This document shows positions 1 through 6,580 of a stretch of DNA of 12,208 nucleotides, piece after piece. Every line of letters begins with the position of its first letter. Position 1 is the first letter of the stretch. Source of the DNA: CAZWXH01 sp964637725 (GTDB lineage: Bacteria > Bacillota_I > Bacilli_A > Erysipelotrichales > Coprobacillaceae). The notes under the pieces are model-generated. The model was given only the letters and a program-made list of their open reading frames with translations, searched no databases and had not been told where the DNA came from. The stretch spans positions 1-12,208 of the forward strand of contig CAZWXH010000052.1 in the NCBI GenBank assembly GCA_964637725.1, written 5' to 3'. Made by a program: the position numbers and the translations under genes.

Positions 1-11
1 GTATGAAGTTC

Positions 12-956
12 TTAATCGATAAGGGATATGTATTGTTCATATCCTTTTTCTTTCATTAATGATAAAGGAATAAATTTTAATGAAGCACTATTAATACAAT
101 AACGAAGGCCGCCTTTATCGATAGGTCCATCGGTAAAAACATGACCTAGATGACTTTCTCCAATATGACTTTTGACTTCAGTTCTTTCCATTCCATGAGA
201 TTGATCTCTTGATTCTTTAATAAATTGTCTATCAATTGGTTTCGTAAAACTAGGCCAACCACAACCTGATTCAAACTTATCACTTGATATAAATAAGGGT
301 TCTCCAGTTGTAATATCTACATATATACCTTTATCAAAATGATTCCAATAATCATTTTCAAAAGGTGCTTCAGTACCACTTTGTTGTGTGACATAAAACT
401 GTTGTTCATTTAAAATGTTTTTTAATTCATCTGGAGACTTTTTAGAATAAGTTTGCATTTTTGCATGTTTGGCTTGCTCAATTTTTGTTTTAGAAATATG
501 ACAATAACCAGAAGGATTCTTTTTTAAATAATCTTGATGATACTTTTCAGCTGGATAAAAATTGTGAAGCAACTTATTTTCTACAACAATCTTATCCTTA
601 TATTGTTTTTGTAGCTGAATTAATTCCTCTTTAATGATGTTATAATCATTATCATCATTATAATAGATTCCAGTTCGATATTGACTACCAATATCATGAC
701 CTTGACGATTCAACACAGTTGGATCAATGACTTGAAAATACATATTTAATATAAAAGCAAGTGAAGCGACTTGGGGATTATATTGGATATATAGTGTTTC
801 TGCATAACCTGTATCGGTGTGACATACAAGTTCGTAGGTAGGATTTTCTATGTTTCCATTGGCATATCCTACCTGTGTAGAGGTAACACCTTCAATATTA
901 TCAAAATATGCTTGCATGCCCCAAAAGCATCCACCAGCAAGATAAATTTCTTTCAT
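12..956 (-). CDS. msrAB: Bifunctional peptide methionine sulfoxide reductase MsrA-MsrB
   Basis: This 314-residue fusion reduces both diastereomers of methionine sulfoxide in oxidised proteins. The N-terminal MsrA domain (about residues 2-155) acts on the S form. It carries the GGCFWG motif with catalytic Cys10 and a likely resolving Cys152 in SGYCHI. The C-terminal MsrB domain (about 172-312) acts on the R form. It has SGCGWPSF with the resolving Cys232 and RYCINS with catalytic Cys287. The two CxxC zinc pairs of many MsrB proteins are absent (GIYVDITTGEPLF where one pair would be), so this is the zinc-free type. There is no signal peptide, so it is probably cytoplasmic. The ATG at 956 has an AGGAGG site (965-970) 8 nt upstream. 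The gene follows the pilus-like operon but is separated from it by a terminator and a candidate -10. The domain order MsrA-MsrB is a common fusion in Firmicutes. Assignment is near certain. Confidence 0.97.
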   Translation of the reverse strand: MKEIYLAGGCFWGMQAYFDNIEGVTSTQVGYANGNIENPTYELVCHTDTGYAETLYIQYNPQVASLAFILNMYFQVIDPTVLNRQGHDIGSQYRTGIYYNDDNDYNIIKEELIQLQKQYKDKIVVENKLLHNFYPAEKYHQDYLKKNPSGYCHISKTKIEQAKHAKMQTYSKKSPDELKNILNEQQFYVTQQSGTEAPFENDYWNHFDKGIYVDITTGEPLFISSDKFESGCGWPSFTKPIDRQFIKESRDQSHGMERTEVKSHIGESHLGHVFTDGPIDKGGLRYCINSASLKFIPLSLMKEKGYEQYISLID

Positions 957-964
957 AAATAAAA

Positions 965-985
965 CCTCCTTTTGATTTCATTATA
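965..985 (-). promoter_or_regulatory. Ribosome site and candidate -10 of msrAB
   Basis: On the minus strand, AGGAGG (965-970) lies 8 nt before the msrAB ATG and a perfect TATAAT (980-985) lies just upstream. I see no convincing -35 at 16-18 bp. Transcription from here would fit with the terminator between pilT and msrAB, which gives msrAB its own transcript. The ribosome site is secure; the -10 is tentative because such hexamers are common in AT-rich DNA. Confidence 0.4.
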
Positions 986-1046
986 TTTAAATAAGTCATT
1001 AATGCTAGTCATATGCTTTAAAAGATAAAAAGTATTCATTTATAAA

Positions 1047-1081
1047 ATAAAAAGATAACTCATATAAAGACTATGAGTTAC
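1047..1081 (-). terminator. Intrinsic terminator of the pilus-like operon
   Basis: On the minus strand, GTAACTCATA (1072-1081) pairs with TATGAGTTAT (1055-1064) around a 7-nt loop. This gives a 10-bp stem with one G-T pair at its base. A T-rich tract follows at 1053-1047. The stem overlaps the last codons and stop of pilT. It separates the pilus-like operon from msrAB. The stem is AT-rich, so some readthrough into msrAB is possible. Confidence 0.75.
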
Positions 1082-2135
1082 CTAATTTTCTTTTTATAAC
1101 ATCTTGATTAAGAGCGTAGAGTAAAGCAATCTCTTTAGAAATAATACCATCCTTATATAACTTTATTAAACTATCATCCATACTTATCATATTATCATTA
1201 GAACCAGAAGCAATAATACCATCAATCTGATGAATCTTGTTCTCTCTAATTAAGTTTTTAATAGCTGGAGTCGTATTCATAACCTCAAATACAGGAATTA
1301 ATCTACCATCGAGGGTTGGGACAAGTTGTTGAGATATAACAGTTTCCAAAGTCATCGCAAGTTGCGTTGAAATTTGATGTTGTTGGTTTGCCGGAAAGAC
1401 ATCGATAATACGATCAATCGTTGTAGCAGCTCCTAAAGTATGCAAAGTAGAAATAATTGCATGTCCAGTTTCAGCCGCAGTTAAAGCTGTACTAATCGTT
1501 TCATAATCTCGCATTTCTCCTAGAAGAATAACATCCGGTGACTGTCTTAAAGCAGCTCGTAAACCACTTACATAGGTCTCACTATCTAAAGAAATCTCTC
1601 TTTGCGAAATAATACTTTTACGATGAGAGTGAAGATGTTCAATAGGATCTTCTAGAGTAATAATATGCTTAGCATATCTTTGATTAATATAATCAATCAT
1701 ACATGCTTGTGTTGTACTTTTTCCTGTACCTGCAGGTCCAGTGACTAAGATTAATCCTTTTTTAATATCAACCAATTTTATAATATCTTCAGAAATGTTT
1801 AAATCTTTAATATCAGGTAGATCAAAAGAAATAATACGTATAACAGCAGCGAGTGAACCACGTTGTTTATATGCACTCACACGAAAACGAGAAAGCGCAG
1901 GAATAGAGAATGAAAAATCATCATCTCCTGTTTTGTGTAGTTTACTTGAATCTCTTTGTGAAGCCAAATAATAGATTTCTTCAATAAGGGCAGCTGTATC
2001 TTTGGGTAATAGCTTATCTTCATTTAGAAGGACCAACTTTCCATAAACTTTTATAGTCACTGGTTGCCCAGCAACAATAAATATATCCGCAGCATCTTGT
2101 TCTAGAGCTTTTTGTAATATTTCATTGAGTAACAT
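1071..2135 (-). CDS. pilT: PilT-type type IV pilus retraction ATPase
   Basis: This 354-residue protein is a hexameric secretion/retraction ATPase acting at the cytoplasmic base of a pilus-like fibre. The N-terminal PAS-like region is at about 1-105. Walker A is GPAGTGKST (133-141), the Asp box is ITLEDPIEH (159-167), Walker B is DVILLGEMRD (201-210) and the His box is ISTLHT (228-233). The C-terminal AIKNLIRE (291-298), followed by HQI, closely matches the AIRNLIRE motif of true PilT retraction ATPases rather than PilB or GspE. Its length is also that of PilT. The N-terminal extension and zinc tetracysteine of PilB are absent. It is the last gene of the operon, with AGGAGG overlapping the stop of the gene before it. 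No partner extension ATPase is in the window, so this protein may be the only motor of the locus or may work with one encoded elsewhere. The family call is very secure; the direction of work (retraction) is inferred. Confidence 0.93.
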   Translation of the reverse strand: MLLNEILQKALEQDAADIFIVAGQPVTIKVYGKLVLLNEDKLLPKDTAALIEEIYYLASQRDSSKLHKTGDDDFSFSIPALSRFRVSAYKQRGSLAAVIRIISFDLPDIKDLNISEDIIKLVDIKKGLILVTGPAGTGKSTTQACMIDYINQRYAKHIITLEDPIEHLHSHRKSIISQREISLDSETYVSGLRAALRQSPDVILLGEMRDYETISTALTAAETGHAIISTLHTLGAATTIDRIIDVFPANQQHQISTQLAMTLETVISQQLVPTLDGRLIPVFEVMNTTPAIKNLIRENKIHQIDGIIASGSNDNMISMDDSLIKLYKDGIISKEIALLYALNQDVIKRKLGNS

Positions 2136-2145
2136 AATTTTCCTC

Positions 2146-2604
2146 CTATAGAATGTTTAAGCTATTATCAGCTTCCCATTTTTCACTTGCTTGAATATCC
2201 CATGTCTTTAATTGATAGAACTTATCACCAGGATAAACAACTTCAATTTCAACATATAGTTTTTGTTTGTTAATAACAATTTCATAAGATAAAATATTTT
2301 CATTAATCTTAATACCTAAATTTAAATCATTGATTTTAGTCATTAATTCAAAATATTGATTCTTAGATGAAGATTCTTGGAAATTCTTAAACAATTGATC
2401 ATCAATCTTTTGAAGATAAGTTTCACCTTGATTACACAGTTTATAATAATCATTTTTATGAGTGATACTTTTTTGAGTCATATTCATATTAGATTTAGCA
2501 CTCGATAAAGAAAGAACGGAAAAGGTAACTAAACATAATATAACAAACATAGTCAAAAAAGAAATGATTCCAATATTCATTGTTATTTTTCTCTCTTTTT
2601 TCAT
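2146..2604 (-). CDS. Membrane-anchored pilin-operon protein of unknown function
   Basis: This 152-residue protein has a short basic N-terminus, one hydrophobic helix at about 11-34 and a soluble, probably extracellular, domain. It lacks a prepilin peptidase site and a Glu at +5. The C-terminal KWEADNSL region (142-149) is a pattern I associate with the last small protein of similar clostridial PilT/PilC clusters, but I cannot name a family. Its position, between the pilins and the ATPase, is like that of ComGG or GspK minor components; that comparison is by context only. The ATG overlaps the preceding stop (TAATG) and is preceded by AAGGATG, which supports this start over the internal ATG at residue 9. 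It is probably co-translated with its upstream neighbour. Confidence 0.7.
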   Translation of the reverse strand: MKKERKITMNIGIISFLTMFVILCLVTFSVLSLSSAKSNMNMTQKSITHKNDYYKLCNQGETYLQKIDDQLFKNFQESSSKNQYFELMTKINDLNLGIKINENILSYEIVINKQKLYVEIEVVYPGDKFYQLKTWDIQASEKWEADNSLNIL

Positions 2605-3005
2605 TATATCACATCCTTATCTAATATTCTTTGTTTATAATGCATACTTTTTAAAGAATATAGCTCTTTATTCTCATAAAGAATAGAAATAGATAATGTG
2701 TTATTGTTATCTTTTAGTACAGCTTTATATGTATATGAAGAAGCCGAACATAAATTCAAGTCTTCATCAAAATATATGAAACCATGATCATCAACATGAT
2801 AATATTGATCAAGTTGATCACTCTTATATACCTCAGCAATATTAGCAGCAAGTATAGCAGCATTTGCATGTTTTAAACTTTCTGTATTCATATCACGAGC
2901 TTTCATAAAAACTTGGATACATACTGCACTAGATAATGAAAAGAAAAGAATGGCAATAATCAATTCCATAAGAAAGAGGCTGGATTTATCATTTTTTTTA
3001 ATCAT
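2604..3005 (-). CDS. Prepilin-like protein with non-standard cleavage site
   Basis: This 133-residue protein has the layout of a minor pilin: a short charged leader (1-9), then a hydrophobic helix at about 10-33 and a polar C-terminal domain. The helix start LFLMEL places Glu14 at +5 if cleavage falls after Ser9, as expected for prepilin peptidase substrates. The usual Gly at -1 is replaced by Ser. The protein probably sits in the membrane or at the fibre tip or base; which one cannot be told. The gene overlaps the upstream DUF4860-like gene by 4 nt (ATGA) and has AGGAGG 5-6 nt before the ATG. The downstream gene overlaps its stop by one base. It could also be a permanently membrane-anchored accessory protein if no peptidase cuts it. 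Confidence 0.75.
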   Translation of the reverse strand: MIKKNDKSSLFLMELIIAILFFSLSSAVCIQVFMKARDMNTESLKHANAAILAANIAEVYKSDQLDQYYHVDDHGFIYFDEDLNLCSASSYTYKAVLKDNNNTLSISILYENKELYSLKSMHYKQRILDKDVI

Positions 3006-3487
3006 AATAAACCTCCTTTTCTTAATGATATATAACTTTGATGTGTTTTACCATGAATAGAAAGAGATACTGATAATAAAGAATCTTTTACTTGAAACGA
3101 TAAAGCCTCAACTTCCATAAGTATAGAACCATTATCTTTATCAAAAGATTCTTCATCATTAATGAGTAATTCCATAACTTGATGATTATCATTATAAATA
3201 TAAGTCGTATAAGATTGCTTATTTATCACTTCATGAATACATAAAACATTTAAACCCTCAATATCTTTGATTTCAATATTTCCCCCAATATCACTTTGGT
3301 GAACTTTTTGTGAAATATAATCAAGAGTCACATGATTATTAAAATTAATATCCATTGTATCTACAGTTGAAGAATAAACACGACTTCCAATATAAACAAC
3401 TGCTAAAGTACTCAATGCAAAAACACAAAACAAGGTCAATACAAAGAGAATATCAACAGTATGTTGTTTTCTATTTAATGTCTTCAT
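3002..3487 (-). CDS. DUF4860-like pilin-operon membrane protein
   Basis: This 161-residue protein has one N-terminal membrane helix (about 12-34) and a beta-rich extracellular domain. The pattern of a helix rich in LFVLTLFCVFALS, then VYIGSRVYSSTVDTMD, then a YISQKVHQSD segment matches my memory of DUF4860 proteins. These occur beside PilT and PilC homologues in Clostridia and relatives. Their biochemical role is unknown; a minor pilin-like or assembly role is inferred from the neighbours. There is no prepilin cleavage motif. The ATG has AAAGGAGGT just upstream. The stop overlaps the next start by 4 nt, indicating coupled translation. Confidence 0.72.
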   Translation of the reverse strand: MKTLNRKQHTVDILFVLTLFCVFALSTLAVVYIGSRVYSSTVDTMDINFNNHVTLDYISQKVHQSDIGGNIEIKDIEGLNVLCIHEVINKQSYTTYIYNDNHQVMELLINDEESFDKDNGSILMEVEALSFQVKDSLLSVSLSIHGKTHQSYISLRKGGLL

Positions 3488-3500
3488 AGTGACCTCCTTT

Positions 3501-3797
3501 TTATTTTTCTATAACTTTAACTGAAGGCATAATATTACTTGCTATAATATCATAATCAATATCAAAATCATCTTGACTGTAGAATACATGATATTCATTA
3601 ACAAGATAATCTAGACTTTCAGGATATCGCCCTTCAATAGCATAACATTCAATAATACCTCTATGTAGTGCTTGTTCTAAACTCTTTTTTTGATTATCTA
3701 CAGCACTTTGATTAGTAGAATAAAATCCAAAACAAACAATAACAAATACAAATAAGAACGAAAGAATATGATAGAAGTACTGACGTAGCCACTTCAT
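3501..3797 (-). CDS. Small pilin-like membrane protein
   Basis: A 98-residue protein with one hydrophobic helix (about 10-27), then a polar helix and a compact C-terminal domain. The segment CYAIEGRYPESLDYL (51-65) resembles the region after the N-terminal helix in many pseudopilins, which typically has Y-x-x-E-G-x-Y-P-x-x-L. It lacks the Gly-Phe...Glu prepilin site, so processing by a standard prepilin peptidase is doubtful. I chose the ATG at 3797, one base after the stop of the pilC-like gene, over an upstream in-frame TTG at 3821. The ATG start gives a normal basic leader and allows translation by coupling, and neither start has a good ribosome site. By position after pilC it is the best candidate for the main fibre subunit, but this is inference only. 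Confidence 0.68.
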   Translation of the reverse strand: MKWLRQYFYHILSFLFVFVIVCFGFYSTNQSAVDNQKKSLEQALHRGIIECYAIEGRYPESLDYLVNEYHVFYSQDDFDIDYDIIASNIMPSVKVIEK

Positions 3798-3798
3798 A

Positions 3799-4839
3799 CT
3801 ACAGACTCGACATAATACCAATAAGTGGCATCATGATACTTAAGAGAATAAGTCCCACCATAATAGATAAAATAGCTACTAAAGTTGGTTCGATAATACT
3901 AATTATATGTGTCATTCTTTCGTTTGTTTCATCATCATATCGAGAAGAAATATCTAGGAGTATGTTATCAATACCACCAGTCTTATATCCGATTTTAATT
4001 AATCTTGCATACATACCTGTTAAAACTTGAGCATCGCATAAACTTGTTGCAATATCCTTCGTCACAGATAGCTCTTGAACTTTTTCAATGCGCTTATTTA
4101 ATTCCTTATGCTTAACGAGACGTTTAGCCATAGTGATACTTTCATTTATATCAAGTCCACTACTCAAAGCAATGGATAAACCACTAGTAAATTGTGATAA
4201 AGCCATCTTTAAAGAAATTTGACGAGTCATCGAAAAACGAGTCATAAAATCATAAAACTTTTGTTTACCTATTTGACTTCTCGTAAAGAAGAAATAGAGA
4301 ATTAATGCAACGATGACGATTCCAATAAAAACATAAGAATAAGTAGAAAGAGCCTTTCCAATGTTTAATACAACTTTAGAAAAGCCTGTAAGAGAACTAC
4401 CCAGTTGTTCAAAAACTCGATTGAAGATAGGAAGAACTTGTGTAATTAATACCAAAACAACAAGTAACATCATCATAATCATAATAAATGGATATGAAAC
4501 AGCATTCTTAATATTTTCACTATTCTCATGTAATCTTTCATAATGAATACCTAAAGTGTTTAAAACTTCTTCTAAACGTCCTGACTTTTCTCCAATGAGA
4601 ATCATATCCAGAAAATACTCTGGAAAAGATTGGCTAGTAATAAGTGCATTATAAAATGATTGACCTTCTCCTAATGCTTCTTTTATAGGAGATAATTGGA
4701 GTAAGACTTCTTTGTTTTCACTATCATCACACATTAAGGAAATCCCTTCATAAGAAGAAATACCAGCATGAAGAATCATTGTCATTTGATGACAAAATGA
4801 AGCAATCTCATTATGAGAAAATTGTTTGTTTTTTTTCAT
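3799..4839 (-). CDS. pilC: PilC/GspF-family inner-membrane platform protein
   Basis: This 346-residue polytopic protein is the membrane platform on which the ATPase acts during pilus or type II secretion assembly. It has the usual two T2SSF repeats, at about 13-137 and 213-336. Each contains a matching motif: GEKSGRLEEVL (83-93) and GYKTGGIDNIL (284-294). Membrane helices are at about 115-137, 168-186 and 317-341. It is somewhat shorter than a typical PilC of about 400 residues, mostly at the N-terminus, as in ComGB-like forms. The ATG at 4839 is chosen over a longer in-frame ORF start, which would overlap the upstream transglutaminase gene. AAAGGATGTG lies 7-10 nt before it and the upstream stop is 13 nt away. 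The family call is secure. Confidence 0.92.
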   Translation of the reverse strand: MKKNKQFSHNEIASFCHQMTMILHAGISSYEGISLMCDDSENKEVLLQLSPIKEALGEGQSFYNALITSQSFPEYFLDMILIGEKSGRLEEVLNTLGIHYERLHENSENIKNAVSYPFIMIMMMLLVVLVLITQVLPIFNRVFEQLGSSLTGFSKVVLNIGKALSTYSYVFIGIVIVALILYFFFTRSQIGKQKFYDFMTRFSMTRQISLKMALSQFTSGLSIALSSGLDINESITMAKRLVKHKELNKRIEKVQELSVTKDIATSLCDAQVLTGMYARLIKIGYKTGGIDNILLDISSRYDDETNERMTHIISIIEPTLVAILSIMVGLILLSIMMPLIGIMSSL

Positions 4840-4852
4840 GTTTTCACATCCT

Positions 4853-5791
4853 TTAATAAATATATTTGACTGAGTAATTATTTTTATTAGAGATAAAATC
4901 TTTAATTGTATCACTGTTATTATTCTCTGAGGCAAACGTTGGATCCATCATAGACCAGTTTTTTCCATCAAATTTAATAAAATCATCAATCCAACCAATA
5001 TCTTTAATATAAACACCAACCCATGCATGATAAATACTTTCTTTTGGAGTTTTGGCATATCCAATTAATAAACGCGTTGGAATATTTTGAGTTCTTAGCA
5101 TTGTTGCCATTAAAGATGCATAATCAAAACAGATTCCTTTTTTAGATTCAAGCGTTGTATCAATAACAGGAAGATAACCATTCAGCTTTCCATCTTTAAC
5201 TGCTTGGGCTTTATCATCATCATAGGAGATATTGCTTATTACATAGTCATAGACTTGAGCAACAACATCTAAATCAGTATCAGCCCCCTTAGCAATCTTT
5301 TCACCCATGCTAATGGCTTTTGTATCTTTATTATAATTCACAAATTGATTAGGATATAAGAATGTCGTATATTCATTTTTTAGCTTAATCTCATAATTCT
5401 CTTTATATAAAAGACTGTACTTATCATCAATTATATTTTCCCAAGCAGTGAAAGTATAAGTCCCATCTCCGCCTGTTAGCGGATAGATATTATAATCATT
5501 TAAAACATCATATTTATAAAGCATATCCTCATTAGGATTTTTTATTTGGACTTTGACTTTAGGATTATTGCCAGTATATTTAACCATCACATAACCATCA
5601 CTTGAATGTGATAAATCAAAAATGACTTTATTATTTCCAATTGTTTTTTGATTATCAGCTACTGGTGTTAAAACAGCAGGAGTATTATCTCTTGTTCCTT
5701 GTTTGGCGGGTTTCTTTTCTGTTGAACAACCAGTAATAAGAAGTGAAAAGAAAGTGAGACATATGAAAAAGAAGCGAATGTTAAATCTCAC
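4853..5791 (-). CDS. Transglutaminase-like lipoprotein
   Basis: A 312-residue exported lipoprotein and first gene of the pilus-like operon. The leader is hydrophobic and ends in the lipobox LITGC, with lipidated Cys22. A low-complexity linker follows, then a beta-rich region (about 50-150). A transglutaminase-like papain-fold domain lies at about 165-290. The catalytic triad is visible: Cys221 in GICFDYA, His255 in HAWVGVY and Asp283 in MDPTF. Such domains act as proteases, cross-linkers or peptide-cleaving enzymes, so the reaction is not settled. I place the start at the GTG at 5791, because AAAGGAA (5801-5807) is 9 nt upstream. The alternative GTG at 5800 would sit directly against that site. 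It may process or cross-link surface proteins, perhaps the fibre made by this operon or the divergent one; that is inference. Confidence 0.88.
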   Translation of the reverse strand: MRFNIRFFFICLTFFSLLITGCSTEKKPAKQGTRDNTPAVLTPVADNQKTIGNNKVIFDLSHSSDGYVMVKYTGNNPKVKVQIKNPNEDMLYKYDVLNDYNIYPLTGGDGTYTFTAWENIIDDKYSLLYKENYEIKLKNEYTTFLYPNQFVNYNKDTKAISMGEKIAKGADTDLDVVAQVYDYVISNISYDDDKAQAVKDGKLNGYLPVIDTTLESKKGICFDYASLMATMLRTQNIPTRLLIGYAKTPKESIYHAWVGVYIKDIGWIDDFIKFDGKNWSMMDPTFASENNNSDTIKDFISNKNNYSVKYIY

Positions 5792-5819
5792 GTGTGTCAC
5801 TTCCTTTCTAGTTATTTAT

Positions 5820-5848
5820 ATTATACAAGATACATGTATAAAATACAA
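5820..5848 (-). promoter_or_regulatory. Promoter of the transglutaminase-pilus operon
   Basis: On the minus strand, a perfect -10 TATAAT (5820-5825) is preceded by TTGTAT (5843-5848) with a 17-bp spacer. Transcription would start near 5813, giving a leader of about 20 nt that includes the AAAGGAA ribosome site. The spacer contains a 10-bp palindrome. Confidence 0.6.
5830..5839. promoter_or_regulatory. Palindrome in the promoter spacer, possible operator
   Basis: ATACATGTAT is a perfect 10-bp palindrome lying wholly between the -35 and -10 of the minus-strand promoter. A protein bound there would block RNA polymerase. The core ACATGT recurs at 5899-5904, near the divergent promoter. Short AT-rich palindromes arise by chance, so this is only a candidate. 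Confidence 0.3.
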
Positions 5849-5901
5849 TCAACAGTGTATTATCACAGAAAAACACAGCCTAACTTGTATTTGTTAGTAC
5901 A

Positions 5902-5919
5902 TGTGACTATTGTGTGACC
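5902..5919 (+). promoter_or_regulatory. Direct repeat, candidate SARP activator site
   Basis: TGTGAC occurs at 5902-5907 and again at 5913-5918, exactly 11 bp apart and so on the same helical face. The second copy ends 10 bp before the candidate -10 at 5929. SARP family activators are known to bind short direct repeats spaced 11 or 22 bp and lying close to the -10. A gene for a SARP/BTAD-type protein ends this same operon. Confidence 0.4.
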
Positions 5920-5925
5920 TTGCCA

Positions 5926-5934
5926 TGATAAAAT
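5926..5934 (+). promoter_or_regulatory. Extended -10 promoter of the fibre/matrix operon
   Basis: TGATAAAAT is an extended -10 (TGn followed by TAAAAT at 5929-5934). No good -35 lies 16-18 bp upstream, which fits an activator-dependent promoter. Transcription would start near 5941, leaving a short leader with AAGGAGG at 5947-5953. Confidence 0.45.
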
Positions 5935-5962
5935 GTCAGTAATGATAAGGAGGATTATGTTT

Positions 5963-6568
5963 ATGAAAAAGAAATTAATTATGGCTATAAGTGCATTTGT
6001 GCTTATATTGACAATAGCGGTTGGAGGAACATATGCGGCTTTCCAAGCTGATAGTGAGGAGGCAACAACACGCCTTTCTACAACTTCTTTAGACATTTCT
6101 GTTGAAGGTGACACTTCACAGGTGAAATTTGATCACCTTGTTCCTGGTCAAACAATAAAGAAGGAACTTACAGTTAACAATGTAAAAGATACTCCTTTAT
6201 ATACAAGAGTTATGATACAAAAATATTGGTTGGATGATAAAGGAAATAAAGATTATAATGAAGATTCATCAATGATTAAACTTCATTATAATACCAATCA
6301 ATGGTATCAAGAACATATTGATGTAAATGATGAAGAGATCACTCTTTACTATAGAAATGTATTAAATGCAAAACAAACAACAGAGAACTTTTTAGAAGGT
6401 ATTGTTATTTCTGATCAATATGGAAATATCGATCAAGGCAAAAAGTTTGCGTTAGATATTCGCGTAGAAGCAGTTCAATCATTTAATGGTCAAGATGCTA
6501 TGATGGCACAATGGGGAGTGTTAGCTACTCTTAATGATCAAGGTCAAATCACAGGAATAGAAAGATAG
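5963..6568 (+). CDS. TasA/camelysin-like secreted protein, SipW-type signal
   Basis: A 201-residue exported protein and first gene of the plus-strand operon. The N-terminus (1-30) is a SipW-dependent-type signal: basic start, hydrophobic core, then GGTYAAF at 21-27 where TasA and camelysin have GTYAYF-like sequences. The mature part is beta-rich, with LVPGQTIKKELTVNN (59-73), a segment typical of extracellular beta-sandwich proteins. The VEAVQ (168-172) followed by WGVLA is typical of this family's end. By homology to TasA it could be the main subunit of an extracellular fibre, but camelysin-type proteins can also be cell-associated proteases, so function stays open. I chose the ATG at 5963, which is 9 nt after AAGGAGG. 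The ATG at 5957 is only 3 nt away, and that at 5933 lies before the ribosome site. The two SipW-type peptidases downstream are its likely processing enzymes. Confidence 0.85.
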   Translation: MKKKLIMAISAFVLILTIAVGGTYAAFQADSEEATTRLSTTSLDISVEGDTSQVKFDHLVPGQTIKKELTVNNVKDTPLYTRVMIQKYWLDDKGNKDYNEDSSMIKLHYNTNQWYQEHIDVNDEEITLYYRNVLNAKQTTENFLEGIVISDQYGNIDQGKKFALDIRVEAVQSFNGQDAMMAQWGVLATLNDQGQITGIER

Positions 6569-6580
6569 GAGGAGAGTTCA

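Noticed and set aside
21..48. Hairpin AAGGATATG / CATATCCCTT near the msrAB end
   Set aside because: It lies inside conserved-looking coding sequence before the stop and has no T tract after it, so it is probably chance rather than a terminator.
1741..1971. Plus-strand ORF of 76 codons
   Set aside because: It lies wholly inside the pilT gene on the other strand, has no ribosome site and resembles no protein family.
5933..5962. Longer N-terminus for the first TasA-like protein starting at 5933
   Set aside because: The added residues come before the AAGGAGG site and overlap the -10, and would spoil the normal signal peptide.
5863..6114. Minus-strand ORF across the intergenic region and the first tasA-like gene
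   Set aside because: It covers the promoter region and the antisense of a clear signal-peptide gene, and has no ribosome site.
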